Positions 53,991-64,000 of a stretch of 64,000 nt of DNA are shown here, in pieces. The translations under genes were made by a program, and so were the position numbers. The DNA is from Elmis aenea (taxonomy: Eukaryota; Arthropoda; Insecta; Coleoptera; Elmidae): NCBI GenBank assembly GCA_947652605.1, contig OX393576.1, positions 60,488,966-60,552,965 of the forward strand. Reading direction: 5' to 3'. The notes beneath the pieces were generated by a model. It worked only from the letters and a program-made list of their open reading frames with translations. It did not search any database and was not told the DNA's origin. The first letter of the stretch is position 1, and every line of letters starts with the position of its first letter.

Positions 53991-55189
53991 AATGCTTTGG
54001 AGTAAAAACACCAAATATCAAAACTGATAATACCCTGTAGCTAAATTCATTTTAGTGAAGTTTTTAAATTTTTTTATGAAACAATTTAATTTTGTACAAA
54101 AAGGTCAGCCTTTGTTCAGTATTATTTTTTAACTGTTTTCGATTTAAATATAGTAGGCCAATTTAATACTTATTTGTATCAATGTTAATAGCCTTGGGTC
54201 ATTGGTTCCATTATAATTGATTTCTGGATGCTGCATTTTAGCTGAAAATTAATATATCAGCATTAATGCACAAATTTCATATCCACTTGTTGTTTTCATT
54301 CAGTTTGCTGGTTATTCCATTACCGCTTGATTTTCTTTTGTTTGCTGTGATTATTTACATTGATTTATGCACTTAAGTCGTTTTATAATCTTCAAAGCGA
54401 GAAACTGCTTGGGCGAAATGGACTTAATGTCTAGATAACCTTTTTTTTGTGCTGTCATGTAACATTATCCGCTATATCGCACCGTAATAGTGGTTGCATC
54501 CGTGGCGAAACGGAAATTATTTTCTGTCCCGGCTAGTTCTGGTAACTTTGACTTTGTTGCGATAATTATTGTCATCCTTGTTTGGTCCTTGCTCCTTAAT
54601 TTATCAAAGCACGAGATAATCAGTTAATCGACGCTTTTATGATTAGGTCGCATCTAATGTATAAAATATCTCCTGGTGTACGTTTCACGGGCCAAATGAA
54701 TAATTCTGCCCTTAGAGGTTTAAAATGTAAAGGTTGCGGATTAAATCAATGAAACAACTTTGATGTGAGATGAACTCCGAGGAAAGCAGATATCGAGCAT
54801 TGCTCCAATTTCAAAAAGTTTATGGCCGATGCGCGCATTTCAGAGACCAATTTATTTAATGTTTTGATCGTGTCGTTAAATACCTTGAAAATTATTCCGG
54901 TTGCTTTAACTGATTCGAAATATCGTTACTATATTTAAAGTATTAAATGTTCGTTTTTATTACAAAGACATACAAAAATATAATGATAAATAATCAATCA
55001 ATTTAAGATTATTAATCATTTAAGAAACGTCAGCTTGCGAAACACTTCATCAAAAATGAATGGAAAAAACAAAACCGCTACAAAAAAAAAACTGCTTTTA
55101 AAAACAAGAAAAAAAGTAAGTTTTCTACAATGTAGGTAGTAAAATTAAATAATGGCAAACTATATGGGCTTTAAATCAATTTATAAACA
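53991..55189. other. No gene; 54330-54900 has balanced composition
   Basis: AT-rich at both ends. The middle part (about 54330-54900) has few homopolymers, no repeat structure that I can see, and many short TAAT and TTTATG words; it could be cis-regulatory, but this is only a compositional impression. Confidence 0.35.
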
Positions 55190-55199
55190 TACTATTTAT

Positions 55200-55530
55200 T
55201 GCTTATTCTCCTAGTCTTTCTTACTTCGTTAACCATCTTGTTCTTAGTCTTTCTCCAGTTCTTTTTCCCTTAAACTTCGTTTTTCATCCTATTTTGCGAA
55301 CCTTCTTTCTGGCATGCGTAATATATGTTCCAAACACCTTAACTGGTTTGTCTTCATCTTTTTTTATGTTTCTCCCTTCTAGGCTTTTTTGATTTTATCT
55401 CTGCTAATCCTATCAGCTAGTCCACATGCTTCTATTTTATTCAAAAATCTCATCTCCTACGTCTGTATCCTTAATTTTTGCTTTCTTGTTAGTGCTCAAG
55501 TTTCTGAACTGTAAGTAACAATTGGTATGT
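55200..55530 (-). pseudogene. Non-LTR reverse transcriptase C-terminal fragment
   Basis: Minus-strand frames give SSETWALT-like, ADRISRDKIKK and FGTYITHARKKVRKIG (about 55298-55345), then a LREKELEKD-type tail. THARKxVRK also occurs in the fragment at 3559-3985, so both derive from one RTE-like family. Several frameshifts; no complete motif set. Confidence 0.55.
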
Positions 55531-56775
55531 ACTGCATTAAATACTCGTATTCCATTGCAAATAGTAAGTTCCTTTTATTTATCCGCTAGCAAACGTGATA
55601 AATCGTATGCATTTGCATTGACATTAATGACAGTAGTGGAATTATCGAATATAAATGTACTATTATCTATTCAAGGGTCCCCTTCCCACAAGAATATATC
55701 CTGAGTGCGGCACTGTTACTAGATTAGTTAATAATTTTTCCTCGTACAAAATTATAAATTAGTCTCAATCCAAGTACGAATCACATATAGCTAAATATTT
55801 TCTTTGAGTTAGACGCTGACATGATTTTATGAAGTAGAATTACTCTGGGTGCATGTTTTAATTTAGTGTTCAGAGAGCTGTAAATAAACGAACTCGTATG
55901 ATTTCAAACTCAAAGAACGTATCTTATTTCAATATGAAACGTTGCAAGTTGGTAAAGGTAGAGACGAAAACTTTACTCCCGGCGAACTGCTAATACTAGT
56001 AGACTGTGAAATGGATCTATGTTTTAGTAAGATCAAATGGGCTGCATTAAAATGCATGTTAATGCCATCGATCCCACTCGTACCACCTGTGTACACTAAA
56101 ACGTTAAAACAACCATCAAAGAAGCCCCAAAGTAATCATATATTAGAGTTAAAAGTTGCCGGAAGCTTCAGTCTTGCACTTCATAATCGTTCTTTGATAT
56201 GGTAACAGCAACCTTAAGTGCTAAACGAACTTCTTAATTTGTTATTGTAATAAATTTTATGCCCGGGCGTTGTAAACAGGTCGATAAAATTTCATCGAAT
56301 ATTAAACCATTAGTGCATAGTCAGAAACTGAATATTATGTTACGCCAGGCGTCCGACGGCGCCGGAGCTAATATATTCGGTTATAACTAAATACATTTTG
56401 TAATATACTTCATCGCGCTAACATTTTCATGTAATAGGCACCTGATACCACAATTACTGCTACATTATTTGATGAATAAGACTTTTAGGTTTTCATACTC
56501 CAGGTCTGTAGATACATAGGTACCATAAATTATTTATTACCAGTTGATTTGATTCATAATAATATGCAGAAAGGACAACAAAATAAGTAATCTGACAAAA
56601 GTTTTTCAAGTTATTTCTTTCAAATAATCAATTAAAAATCTTTACGTCAACTCGTAATTTAGTTGTGCTTATTTTTCAAAAAATATGGGACTAAGCATCA
56701 ACGAATGAAAAACCAAATAGGTTGATAATGGGACCTAAAAGTAACAACATAAAAAGGAAAAACTATCGATCAAAA
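55531..56775. other. No gene supported
   Basis: Frames of 60-87 codons here show no recognisable domain. No clear terminal repeats. Confidence 0.4.
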
Positions 56776-56779
56776 TCCA

Positions 56780-57416
56780 ACAGAACAAGGAGATTCACTT
56801 TGAGAAAATAAAAAAATTCATTTATCTGGGTGTGCAAATCACTGATAACTGCGACAACGGGAAAAACATTAGAGTAAGATTTTCAAAAGGTAATAAGTGC
56901 GCGGGTCCTCTTGCAACAATCTTTAGATCAAAATTATCTAAACAAAGGCCAAAGTAAGATTGCACAAAACAGTATTAAGACCCACTGAAACTTCCGCTTG
57001 TGTAAGCTGGATAATCGACAAAAAAGAAAAAGAAGATCTCGAAAAGTGGGAAAGGAAAATGTTGCGGAGGATTTATGGGGAAATAAAAACAAATACCGGA
57101 GAATGGAGGAGAATAACAAACGAGGAAGTAAGGAGATGGTACAAAGAACGGTCCATAATAGAAGTAGTAAGGGCCCAGAGAATAAGATGGCTTAGGCATG
57201 CACAACGCCTCTCCAACCAAAGAAACACGAAGATAATGATTAAAGCGAATAGAATGGGTGTGAAAAAAAGAGGGAGACCTAAGAAAAGATGGTTGGAAGC
57301 AGTCGAGAATGATCTTTAAAAAATATTGAAATTGACGAACTGGACAAAAGCCGCGAAAAATAGAAAGAAGTGGAGGGAGACAGCAAACCGAGCCCTACGC
57401 CTAAATGGCCTGTAGC
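56780..57416 (+). pseudogene. Non-LTR reverse transcriptase C-terminal region
   Basis: Begins EKIKKFIYLGVQITDNCDNG (palm/thumb YLG motif), then GNKCAGPLATIFRSKLSKQR, and stops. After a frameshift near 56955 it continues from 56960: LHKTVLRPTE, KWERKMLRRIYGEI, VVRAQRIRWLRHAQRL and KKRGRPKKRWLEAVENDL, the typical RGRPKKRW tail of RTE/CR1-like elements. A TAA at 57317-57319 interrupts, and the same frame reads on to a natural-looking end (RKKWRETANRALRLNGL) at 57416. Lesions: one frameshift, one stop. The active site lies upstream and is missing. Confidence 0.75.
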
Positions 57417-58081
57417 GATTTTATATAGTTACATATATTCTTAAACAACAAAATTATATTTTCCTTTGTGTATTACAGTATCGTAACTTGTACTCTTGTA
57501 CAAAGCATATTATTATTATTACGCTTTAATTGTATTAGTTTTAGAAGAGTTTGTCACTTTATCTGATACTGCCATTTAAAGGACTTAACTTTAAGTACAG
57601 TTTTGATGTACCAAAAGTATGTTTTAACACTTTAGCGGGCGTTTCCATGTGAAATTTTTCCGACAATGCCAGAGTCGCCATAAATCAGTTTTATTCCTAG
57701 AACAATCCTTATTCCAAAAATTGGTGAGGAAAAAGTTGTGTATGTGAAGACTTTGGCGTAATTAGGACGCATGACGTAAAGTTTACACCTTGCGCTCCTT
57801 TATGTAGGTATTGCACATTAATAAATTAATCCCTTTTTTCTATATAAATTCGGAGCAAAAAAATATGTTATATATTTTTTTAAATTCTTTTATTTAATAA
57901 TAAAACTCTTCAGCCTAACGGTAAATTTAAAATTAAACGTACCTATTACCCTAAATTAATTTTTAAAATTTTTATTGCATCAAATATTACATGTATAAAT
58001 GCATTGCACGTATAAATGATCAAAAAAACTGCAATACCTTGAAAAGTGTGGAGCTATACGTAGAATATATTCAATGTCTTT
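57417..58081. other. AT-rich stretch, nothing recognised
   Basis: No gene or repeat structure seen. Confidence 0.4.
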
Positions 58082-58790
58082 CTAACCAGGGAAGGTCATG
58101 ATACGTTGTGGCTAGAATTTGATTAAGGCTGTGTTTATTGCATTAAAAACATCAAAACTAAATGTTTTGCAGAGTTATACGTGCCACTGGCCATTTTCTT
58201 CGGAAAAATGGAGAAAAAACTGTAAAGCTGAATAATAAAAGTAATTTTTGCGATGGCGTTGGCCATGAAACCATCAGAGACAAAATCTAAAATTTTCTAT
58301 TTATCAGTGCCCGCATCCTTTGCATGTAAAATGGTACCAAGTTTTTAAAAAAATCTTAAACGGTTCCGAAGAAAAACGCGAAAAACGAGGTCTTTGTAAA
58401 AACAGTTTTCCCTATGTTAAACGCTTATGCAAGTCGCATAGATATAGTAATACAGATATAGATACCAACTTCTCAAATCATAGCACATGTAGGGATTGCG
58501 TTTTTGACGTTTTTCTCCGGAACCGTTCAAGATTTTTTCAAAAATTTTGCACCATTTTACTTGCAAAAGATGCGCTACTTAGTAAATGGAAAAATTTCAA
58601 TTTTGTTTCTGACGGTTCCATGGCCAACGCGATCGCAAAAGTGACCTTTTTATACCAATTTTTCAGTTTTTCCTCTATTTTTCCAAAGGCACGTAAAACT
58701 TTGGAAAACATTTAGTATTGATGTCCTTGATGCAATAAACACAGCCTTAATCAAATTCTAACGACAACGTATCGTGGCCCTTTCTTGTAA
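58082..58790. mobile_element. Fold-back element, ~300-bp arms
   Basis: The left GATACGTTGTGGCTAGAATT and TTGATTAAGGCTGTGTTTAT segments recur inverted at about 58742-58780. The arms continue inward through TAAATGTTTT, TGGTTCCATGGCCAACGC-type and CGGTTCCGAAGAAAAACG-type words to a centre near 58430. The 131-codon frame at 58320-58715 is a by-product of the palindrome. Class unknown. Confidence 0.8.
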
Positions 58791-59162
58791 GACAATTAAA
58801 TTATGAACAAAAAATTTTGAAAAATACAGGGTTTACTATTAAAAAACGTACTTAATCATGTTTAACATTAACCTTAAAGGACAAAACGTAACAAACACCG
58901 TTTGTGTTCTTCTAAAAGTTCTAGTTTGGCTTAATGCACAAAATACCTTACAAATTTTTGGAAAAAAAGTTGATTTTGAATCTTAAAAGTGTCAACAATA
59001 TTGGCCATTGCTTAAGAGTGTTTAAATGTGTATATTTTTCTGTCCAATTTAATATTTTTATGTTATTTTTTGTCCTGTAAATTTTATATTTTGCCACCCA
59101 AGATCCACAAAAAAGAATTGGAAATTTCCTGCGTGTTAATCAAAATATGATTGCGTGCTACC
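58791..59162. other. AT-rich stretch, nothing recognised
   Basis: An ATACAGGGTTTACTATT word at about 58825 resembles the dispersed repeat end. Otherwise nothing seen. Confidence 0.4.
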
Positions 59163-59201
59163 TATTGGCCAGCGTGCCAAAGTTTGCCGACCCTTGGTAT
59201 T
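59163..59201 (-). mobile_element. Solo hAT-type end, CAAGGGTCGGCAAACTTTGG
   Basis: Read in reverse it gives CAAGGGTCGGCAAACTTTGG and then CACGCTGGCC, resembling the terminal sequence of common animal hAT MITEs. No partner end found. Confidence 0.4.
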
Positions 59202-60204
59202 ATAGGCGAAGGTTATGTACCTCATAATGTCCAAAAAATGTTGTTTGACTTTTTTTTCCTTGAATAATAAACCAAATATGATTTGAACGGGTTAGATGCC
59301 TCTTGTTAATTTTTTTCATGCATAAAGTTATTTAAATACTTTATTAATTAAGTAAACTGAAAATCAAATGTCACATTTTTAAAACAATAATAAATTACAA
59401 ATAATTTTTGTTGTTGCAGTGCGGTTTGCACGCATTGTTTTTAAATTTTAACAAATTGTAGGAAACCACCGCTAAATTACAATTGCCACCGGCATATGTG
59501 CACCATCGATTGTTAAAGTAATATTTAACGGATTCAATTGTTCCAGACTGTATGTTTTTGTAATTTTATGCTTTAAATCGTATCGTTCTGGGAATTCGCG
59601 TTCACATTTATTATTTAAATTTGTTGAACAAACTGGATGTTTTAATTGCGGTTGCATAAAACTGGAATCCAAATAAAATCCAAACAAATTTAACAATACA
59701 ATTTTATTTTCAGCTCAGGTTTTACATTTTGGGTAACAAATATATTTTACGATCTACAACAGTTTGATTTGTTACATATTTGGTAATGTTTTCATCGTTC
59801 GAACGGCTAATAGTTAAATTATCTTTTCTTCAGTTCTTCACAAGTTAACATTTCCTGCATTACATGATTGTTTAAACATATATCGCTCAGTTAAGGTTAG
59901 AGCAGATTGCAGTAAGGAAATATCTACATCCACGAAAATAGTTTATAATATAAACAATCGAAACATTCACATAATCTTTCGTATGATATTTACAACAAAT
60001 ATTAAATATATTTACATTTTGAAAGCAGTTTTGACAATTCTATACATAAATCTATAATTTTCGGAAATGACACATACCATACACCACTTTTAGGTTAGGG
60101 AGTTTTGTCCATTTCACTTGTTTTTTGACTTTACCGTATCACAATGCCCTAATGAAGTATCCCTTTTTTGTAATGTTACATTTACTATCATTAGAACACT
60201 AAAT
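59202..60204. other. AT-rich stretch, no gene supported
   Basis: A minus-strand 74-codon frame at 59472-59696 is unrecognised and unsupported by context. No repeats seen. Confidence 0.35.
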
Positions 60205-60206
60205 TA

Positions 60207-60476
60207 TTGAGTTGGCCAGAAAGTTCTAATCTTCAAGAAATATTCCAAACCCGTTGTTCTCCAGACCTCGCCTTATGTGATTACCTTTTTCTTTGGACAC
60301 TTAACAAATACTTGGCGAACAAAAACCATGTTTAATAAGCAAACCTCATAGTTGCCCTAGAAGCATTCTAGTGCTGAAGACATGTCGCATATATCTTGCA
60401 TCTTTATTCTTATGTTCCTTATTTTTGAGTTTAAACAGCGTACACAAAACCGTTAAAGACCTTCTAGCCAACACAA
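60207..60476 (+). mobile_element. Deleted mariner (270 bp) with TTGAGTTGGCC ends
   Basis: The left end TTGAGTTGGCCAGAAAGTT and the reversed right end TTGTGTTGGCTAGAAGGTC are inverted repeats of the kind typical for mariner. TA precedes the left end (60205-60206); the right side has TG, one change from TA. The interior is a C-terminal transposase scrap. Confidence 0.75.
60240..60395 (+). pseudogene. Mariner transposase C-terminal scrap
   Basis: Translation reads RCSPDLALCDYLFLWTLNKY, then LANKNHV, stops, and VALEAF. The D before YLF is the third catalytic aspartate position. Everything upstream was deleted, placing this directly after the left terminal repeat. Non-functional. Confidence 0.75.
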
Positions 60477-60479
60477 TGC

Positions 60480-61500
60480 ATATTTTTTTGAAATATTAAT
60501 AGCTATTACGTTACAATTATTTACAGTTTTTCCTTAAGCTCTTCTATATGATTGTAATTCCCATATTTCTCACCTTTTTTTATTATGTCACTATCTTATT
60601 GTTACCGCATCGTCGCTATGAGATGTAAGATGCTAACAACTGCGAAGTATCCCAGATAGGACGACGAACCTGAAAACAACAAGCAGACGTCAAGTATGTA
60701 ACATTAAGACACAACGGATATAAAAATATTAACGCTCCGTCTAGCATGTGCGTAAAGCCTGGCGCCACCTTTACAAAAATATTTTGCTTTATCCGCAAGC
60801 GTAATAAAGCCATGAAACATAATGTCTTCGGACATTTTAAGGACAGAGTTGCTGGGCGTTAAGAGCACATAAAGTGGGGTACTTTATAATCATTATCTCA
60901 GAAACCCGCGGTCCGGGCTATTTTACTTATTCACGGGCTCTTGTTTATCTTTATTTTCATCCTACTTCTCACCATGTTTATCGAGGTTACGACGGATAAG
61001 GGTTTATTATTTGAGATTTAGATTATAATAATGTTATCAGAGCGTTCATTGGTATGGTAAGCACTTTTGGGTAGCATCATTCAAATGAGGGAGCCGTTTT
61101 ATATTAAGATTTTTTAATAAAAGTTTTCTACTTGGACGAAATTTAATGCCATTGTTTCAAAGTTGAGAGTATAAAGTTTAATTTAATAAAAGGGTTTTGC
61201 AAAAAATCGTTACTACAGATATATTGCATCGTAACTTTGAGGACAATAATTTGGTAAAAATGAAAGTTTCTTGAAGTTTTATTTAACACAGGCAGATATT
61301 TTTAAACCATCAAGAATGATTGTTCTAACTTTTTCGTACCACTATACGTATTTCCCATTAAATACCATTACTACCTGGAATATATCGTTTGTGTTTGTAC
61401 ATAACTCTAACAGATCTAATAAAGGGTGGCGCAACAAGAAATGCAATTTTAAATCAATTAAATAAACAAGTTTAAAAAAAATAATTTCATATTTCTTGGT
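60480..61500. other. No gene supported
   Basis: Short frames only. No repeat structure seen. Confidence 0.4.
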
Positions 61501-61509
61501 ATCAATATA

Positions 61510-62100
61510 ATTAGTGCAGATGGTAATTATGTGCGGAAAATGATATCAACCAAATGGCCACCCCGGCTCCTGTTACAGATGACGACTCTTAGAGCAAAAT
61601 TTTCAATAACGAATTCACATAAATGGATACGTATATCTGCAATGACACGAGTAATGTTGGATTTAAGGTCATCGATGTTTTTTGGATTCTTGGCGTACAC
61701 TTGAGATTTAACGTAACCTAAGAGAAAAAATCTAAAGTAGTAAAACACACGATCGTGGCGGCCAATTCACATTTCTACGACTAGAAATTACACGGTCAGA
61801 GAACTTTTACTGCAATAAAGCCTTTGTTTCATCAGCAGTATGACAAGTAGCCCCATCCTGCTAAAAGCACATGTTTTCCAAGTACAAACCGTTCAATTTA
61901 CGCAAAAAAAAGTTTGAATCAGGTCACGATATCGATTTACATTGACCGAAACTGCTTGACCATGTTTATCTTCGAAGAAATATAGTCCAATGACTCCTCC
62001 AATGTAAACCCAATTCTTTTTGCAAAATTCGTTTGTAACCAACGTCTGGAAATGTTTAATTGTTGCGAACGATGATGAGTTGATGTGCTTGATTTAGTTG
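61510..62100 (-). pseudogene. Tc1/mariner-superfamily transposase pseudogene
   Basis: Read on the minus strand from about 62100: a helix-turn-helix part (TKSSTSTHHRSQQLNISRRW), then a jump to NWVYIGGVIGLYFFEDKHGQ and AVSVNVNRYRDLIQTFF. Next come QDGATCHTADETKALLQ (second catalytic aspartate), ISSRRNVNWPPRSC, and finally GYVKSQVYAKNPKNIDDLKS ending GGHLVDIIFRT at about 61527. The part that should hold the first aspartate is deleted, and the third-aspartate region is frameshifted at about 61725. The GGHLxDIIF ending marks a transposase subgroup common in insects. Several frameshifts. Confidence 0.8.
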
Positions 62101-62479
62101 CGACACTATCTAGGTGAAATAAAGAGTTCGATTAAGTGCATTTAAGGTTTGTATTCTTTTGCATTCTTATTACAAAAAAGTGCTGTAACGCACCAAACCT
62201 GCAAAAAGTAGTACCATTCGTGTTGAAAATTTTTACTTCGGTGACTAAAGACAACAAACAGTGACTTTTTGATACAGCCGTGGACTTATTGTCTGAGATG
62301 GGAAGGAAAAAAATGGAAATCCCCATCTTAGATTTTGGACTGGTAACGCAAAATGAGTTCTGTATCATAATTTTAATCGCAGAAAATCAAGGATGGTTTT
62401 ACGCAAGGCAACAACGTCGACTGCAAATCTGAATATACACTTCAAAAAGATGCTGCTTTGCTTTTGGTAGGATATGAAA
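62101..62479. other. No gene supported
   Basis: A minus-strand 78-codon frame at 62132-62368 is unrecognised. Nothing else seen. Confidence 0.35.
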
Positions 62480-63055
62480 GGTGTACTCTGTTATGAATTG
62501 CTGCATCCACGCGAAGCAGTCACAGCAGAGCGCCACCATCATTGAGTGGTATTGGAGAGAAAAAAAGGCAGATCACCTAGCCAAAATTGGCAGCAAAACA
62601 CTTTTCTTCGGAGAAGAACCAGCAGTTGGCACATCTTATGAAACATGCAAGCAGTGTCTAAATATAATTGCAGGGGCATAATCGCCATTTTTTTTAAAGT
62701 AGCAGGACAAGCCCACTCCAAGGCAATTCTGTTAAATGTCACTAAAGAAAAACAAAAGAAATGCTCAGGATGAGCAGAGCAGACATCAGAGCAGCCACGG
62801 AACTCATTACCAGACACTGTGGGCTAAAAATATACTTTTACGTAATAGTACTCTTAGGGACCAATTTATGCAGAGGACGTGGCGAAGAAAAAGATGCTCC
62901 TCTTCACGTAATATGCCAGTGTAAAGAATGCACACCCTATCAGCGCAGAACGTTAGGATGGAAAAACCAACCGACGAGTTAAGAAAAACACCCTTAAAGA
63001 AAATCCTGGTCTTCTTCAAAAACACAGGACACTATCACCAGAGTGTACAATAGAC
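62480..63055 (+). pseudogene. Non-LTR element RNase H and C-terminal fragment (I-like clade)
   Basis: At 62541-62680 a frame reads EKKADHLAKIGSKTLFFGEE followed by PAVGTSYETCKQCLN, matching the C-terminal end of the RNase H domain (the GNEKADxLAK motif, conserved D present) carried by I- and Loa-like non-LTR elements. A second frame from 62761 reads MSRADIRAATELITRHCGLK and then GEEKDAPLHVICQCKECTPY, the usual HxxxxC/CGEExExxxHxxxxC tail downstream of RNase H. Frameshifts separate them. No reverse transcriptase precedes it, so this is a 5'-truncated or decayed copy. Confidence 0.75.
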
Positions 63056-63129
63056 CAACAGGTGGTAGTTCAGGAACCCGAAAGAGGACCACTTACGCGG
63101 AAATAATAATAATCATAAATACTGGTCAG

Positions 63130-63350
63130 GGAAGCCGCGAAGTGATTTTGCAACATAATAACGCTAAACCATATACCGCAAACAGGACAAAGAAATTCAT
63201 CTTTGCTCTGGGCTGAAGAATTCTTCCTCATGCACCTTACTCAAAAAATTTAGCTTCCTCTGATTACCACCTTTTTCCGGAGCTAAAGCATCAGCTGACA
63301 GATAGTCTTTTTCGGACATTAAAAGAGGTTCAAATTTTCTTGGCAGCTTT
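63130..63350 (+). pseudogene. Mariner transposase C-terminal fragment
   Basis: Reads REVILQHNNAKPYTANRTKK, a stop, then LPHAPYSKNLASSDYHLFPE and LKHQLTDSLFRTLKEVQIFL. The second catalytic position is N (QHNNA for QHDNA), while the third D (SSDYHLF) is kept. It lies just downstream of the RNase H fragment and has no visible terminal repeats. Confidence 0.8.
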
Positions 63351-64000
63351 TTTAAAACTTATTAAATATTATAATTTATTATGTGTTTTAAATCGGTGGT
63401 ACTAAAATTTTCATAATGCTATGGCATTGGATAAATTAATGTCAAAATTATAAAAAAGGTTCCTTATCTTAACAGAATTATTAATAGTGTTGTAGTTTTT
63501 GTGTTTTTAAGTTATAATGAAATGTTTTTAGCATGCATTTTGTGAAAGCTTAGTCGGCGCATTTTTCGTTTGAACGACACGAATAGTTTTAATTATGTTG
63601 TTGCCTTCTTATTATAAAAGTTTACAACTTTTTTTTATGTCAGTTACCGGCGTGTAGAAATTCTCTTTTCATCCGCATACTATGCCATCCACAATAAACC
63701 AGTAAATGAGATTCCAAGAACGTGACGTACCATTACTTCCGCTATAAGTTAGGGCGACTTGTAACTTTGAATAGCGAACAGTGTATGGAATTTGATAGAA
63801 ATTCCACTGCCGCTTGTTATATTGCACATCGAGAATCGCCAAGTGCATAAGTTATTTTTTATTTGTTGGGAGATTAAAAGTTGTCCAATATAGGTGCAAA
63901 AGTTCTAACGGAAATTTAAAATATGTACCTATCTGTCTTCCCAGATAAAACAAGAAATGATTAGATAAATGCCCCAAAGGTTTAAAAACTTTATACCTAA
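63351..64000. other. AT-rich end of the window, nothing recognised
   Basis: No gene or repeat structure seen. Confidence 0.4.

Noticed and set aside
55942..56205. 87-codon plus-strand frame
   Set aside because: No known motif; no supporting context.
58320..58715. 131-codon plus-strand frame
   Set aside because: It runs across both arms and the centre of a fold-back repeat and matches no protein family.
59472..59696. 74-codon minus-strand frame as a host exon
   Set aside because: No splice context or known motif; kept as unannotated AT-rich sequence.
1..64000. tRNA, rRNA or other structured RNA genes
   Set aside because: No cloverleaf box A/box B pair or rRNA-like block was recognised on either strand by eye.

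Overview
The window is AT-rich, intron-poor eukaryotic DNA. The repeat complement (Jockey-clade and RTE-like non-LTR retrotransposons, mariner, hAT, piggyBac-like, PIF/Harbinger-like and gypsy-like debris) points to an insect; a beetle is possible, but the sequence does not settle the order. I find no host protein-coding gene, tRNA or rRNA that I can defend. Nearly all short open frames lie inside inverted repeats, are antisense shadows, or are chance frames in AT-rich DNA.

The one clearly functional-looking unit is a full-length Jockey-clade retrotransposon at 36219-40526. It has two intact overlapping ORFs (zinc-knuckle gag-like ORF1; endonuclease plus reverse transcriptase ORF2), a poly(A) tail, and a perfect 11-bp target-site duplication. 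A second, 5'-truncated Jockey-like copy on the minus strand (48653-50334) carries two in-frame stops. It is bounded by an unusually long 146-bp direct duplication that differs at a single base.

Layout. 1-1200: fold-back element. 2430-3980: decayed non-LTR reverse transcriptase split by a ~795-bp insert. 6101-7577: minus-strand LTR remnant with tandem arrays. 7749-9024: GC-rich inverted-repeat element. 9291-10326: internally deleted mariner with TIRs and TA target site. 12761-15385: nested structure of hAT-like ends, a long inverted-repeat element, a palindrome and a small TIR element containing a tyrosine-recombinase-like fragment. 17011-17830: TA-flanked TIR element. 18078-19462: three hAT-type elements, one nested in another. 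20661-23410: hAT MITE, a 1.3-kb long-TIR element and a Harbinger-like MITE. 24313-28846: a mariner whose ends are 4.5 kb apart around later insertions. 30029-35754: fold-back, hAT remnant, piggyBac-like candidate, direct repeats and a second copy of the 1.3-kb element. 36208-40537: intact Jockey. 45062-45182: piggyBac transposase remnant. 46982-48169: hAT element. 48507-50480: truncated Jockey with long duplication. 50735-50994: hAT MITE. 53363-53986: piggyBac-type MITE. 55200-63350: reverse transcriptase, RNase H, mariner and Tc1-type fragments, plus a fold-back.

Possible non-repeat DNA is limited to stretches with more balanced composition (about 45780-45960, 52310-52960 and 54330-54900). 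These could be regulatory or unique intergenic sequence, but nothing visible proves it. The intact Jockey is the only element here that could plausibly be autonomous; everything else is non-autonomous or broken.
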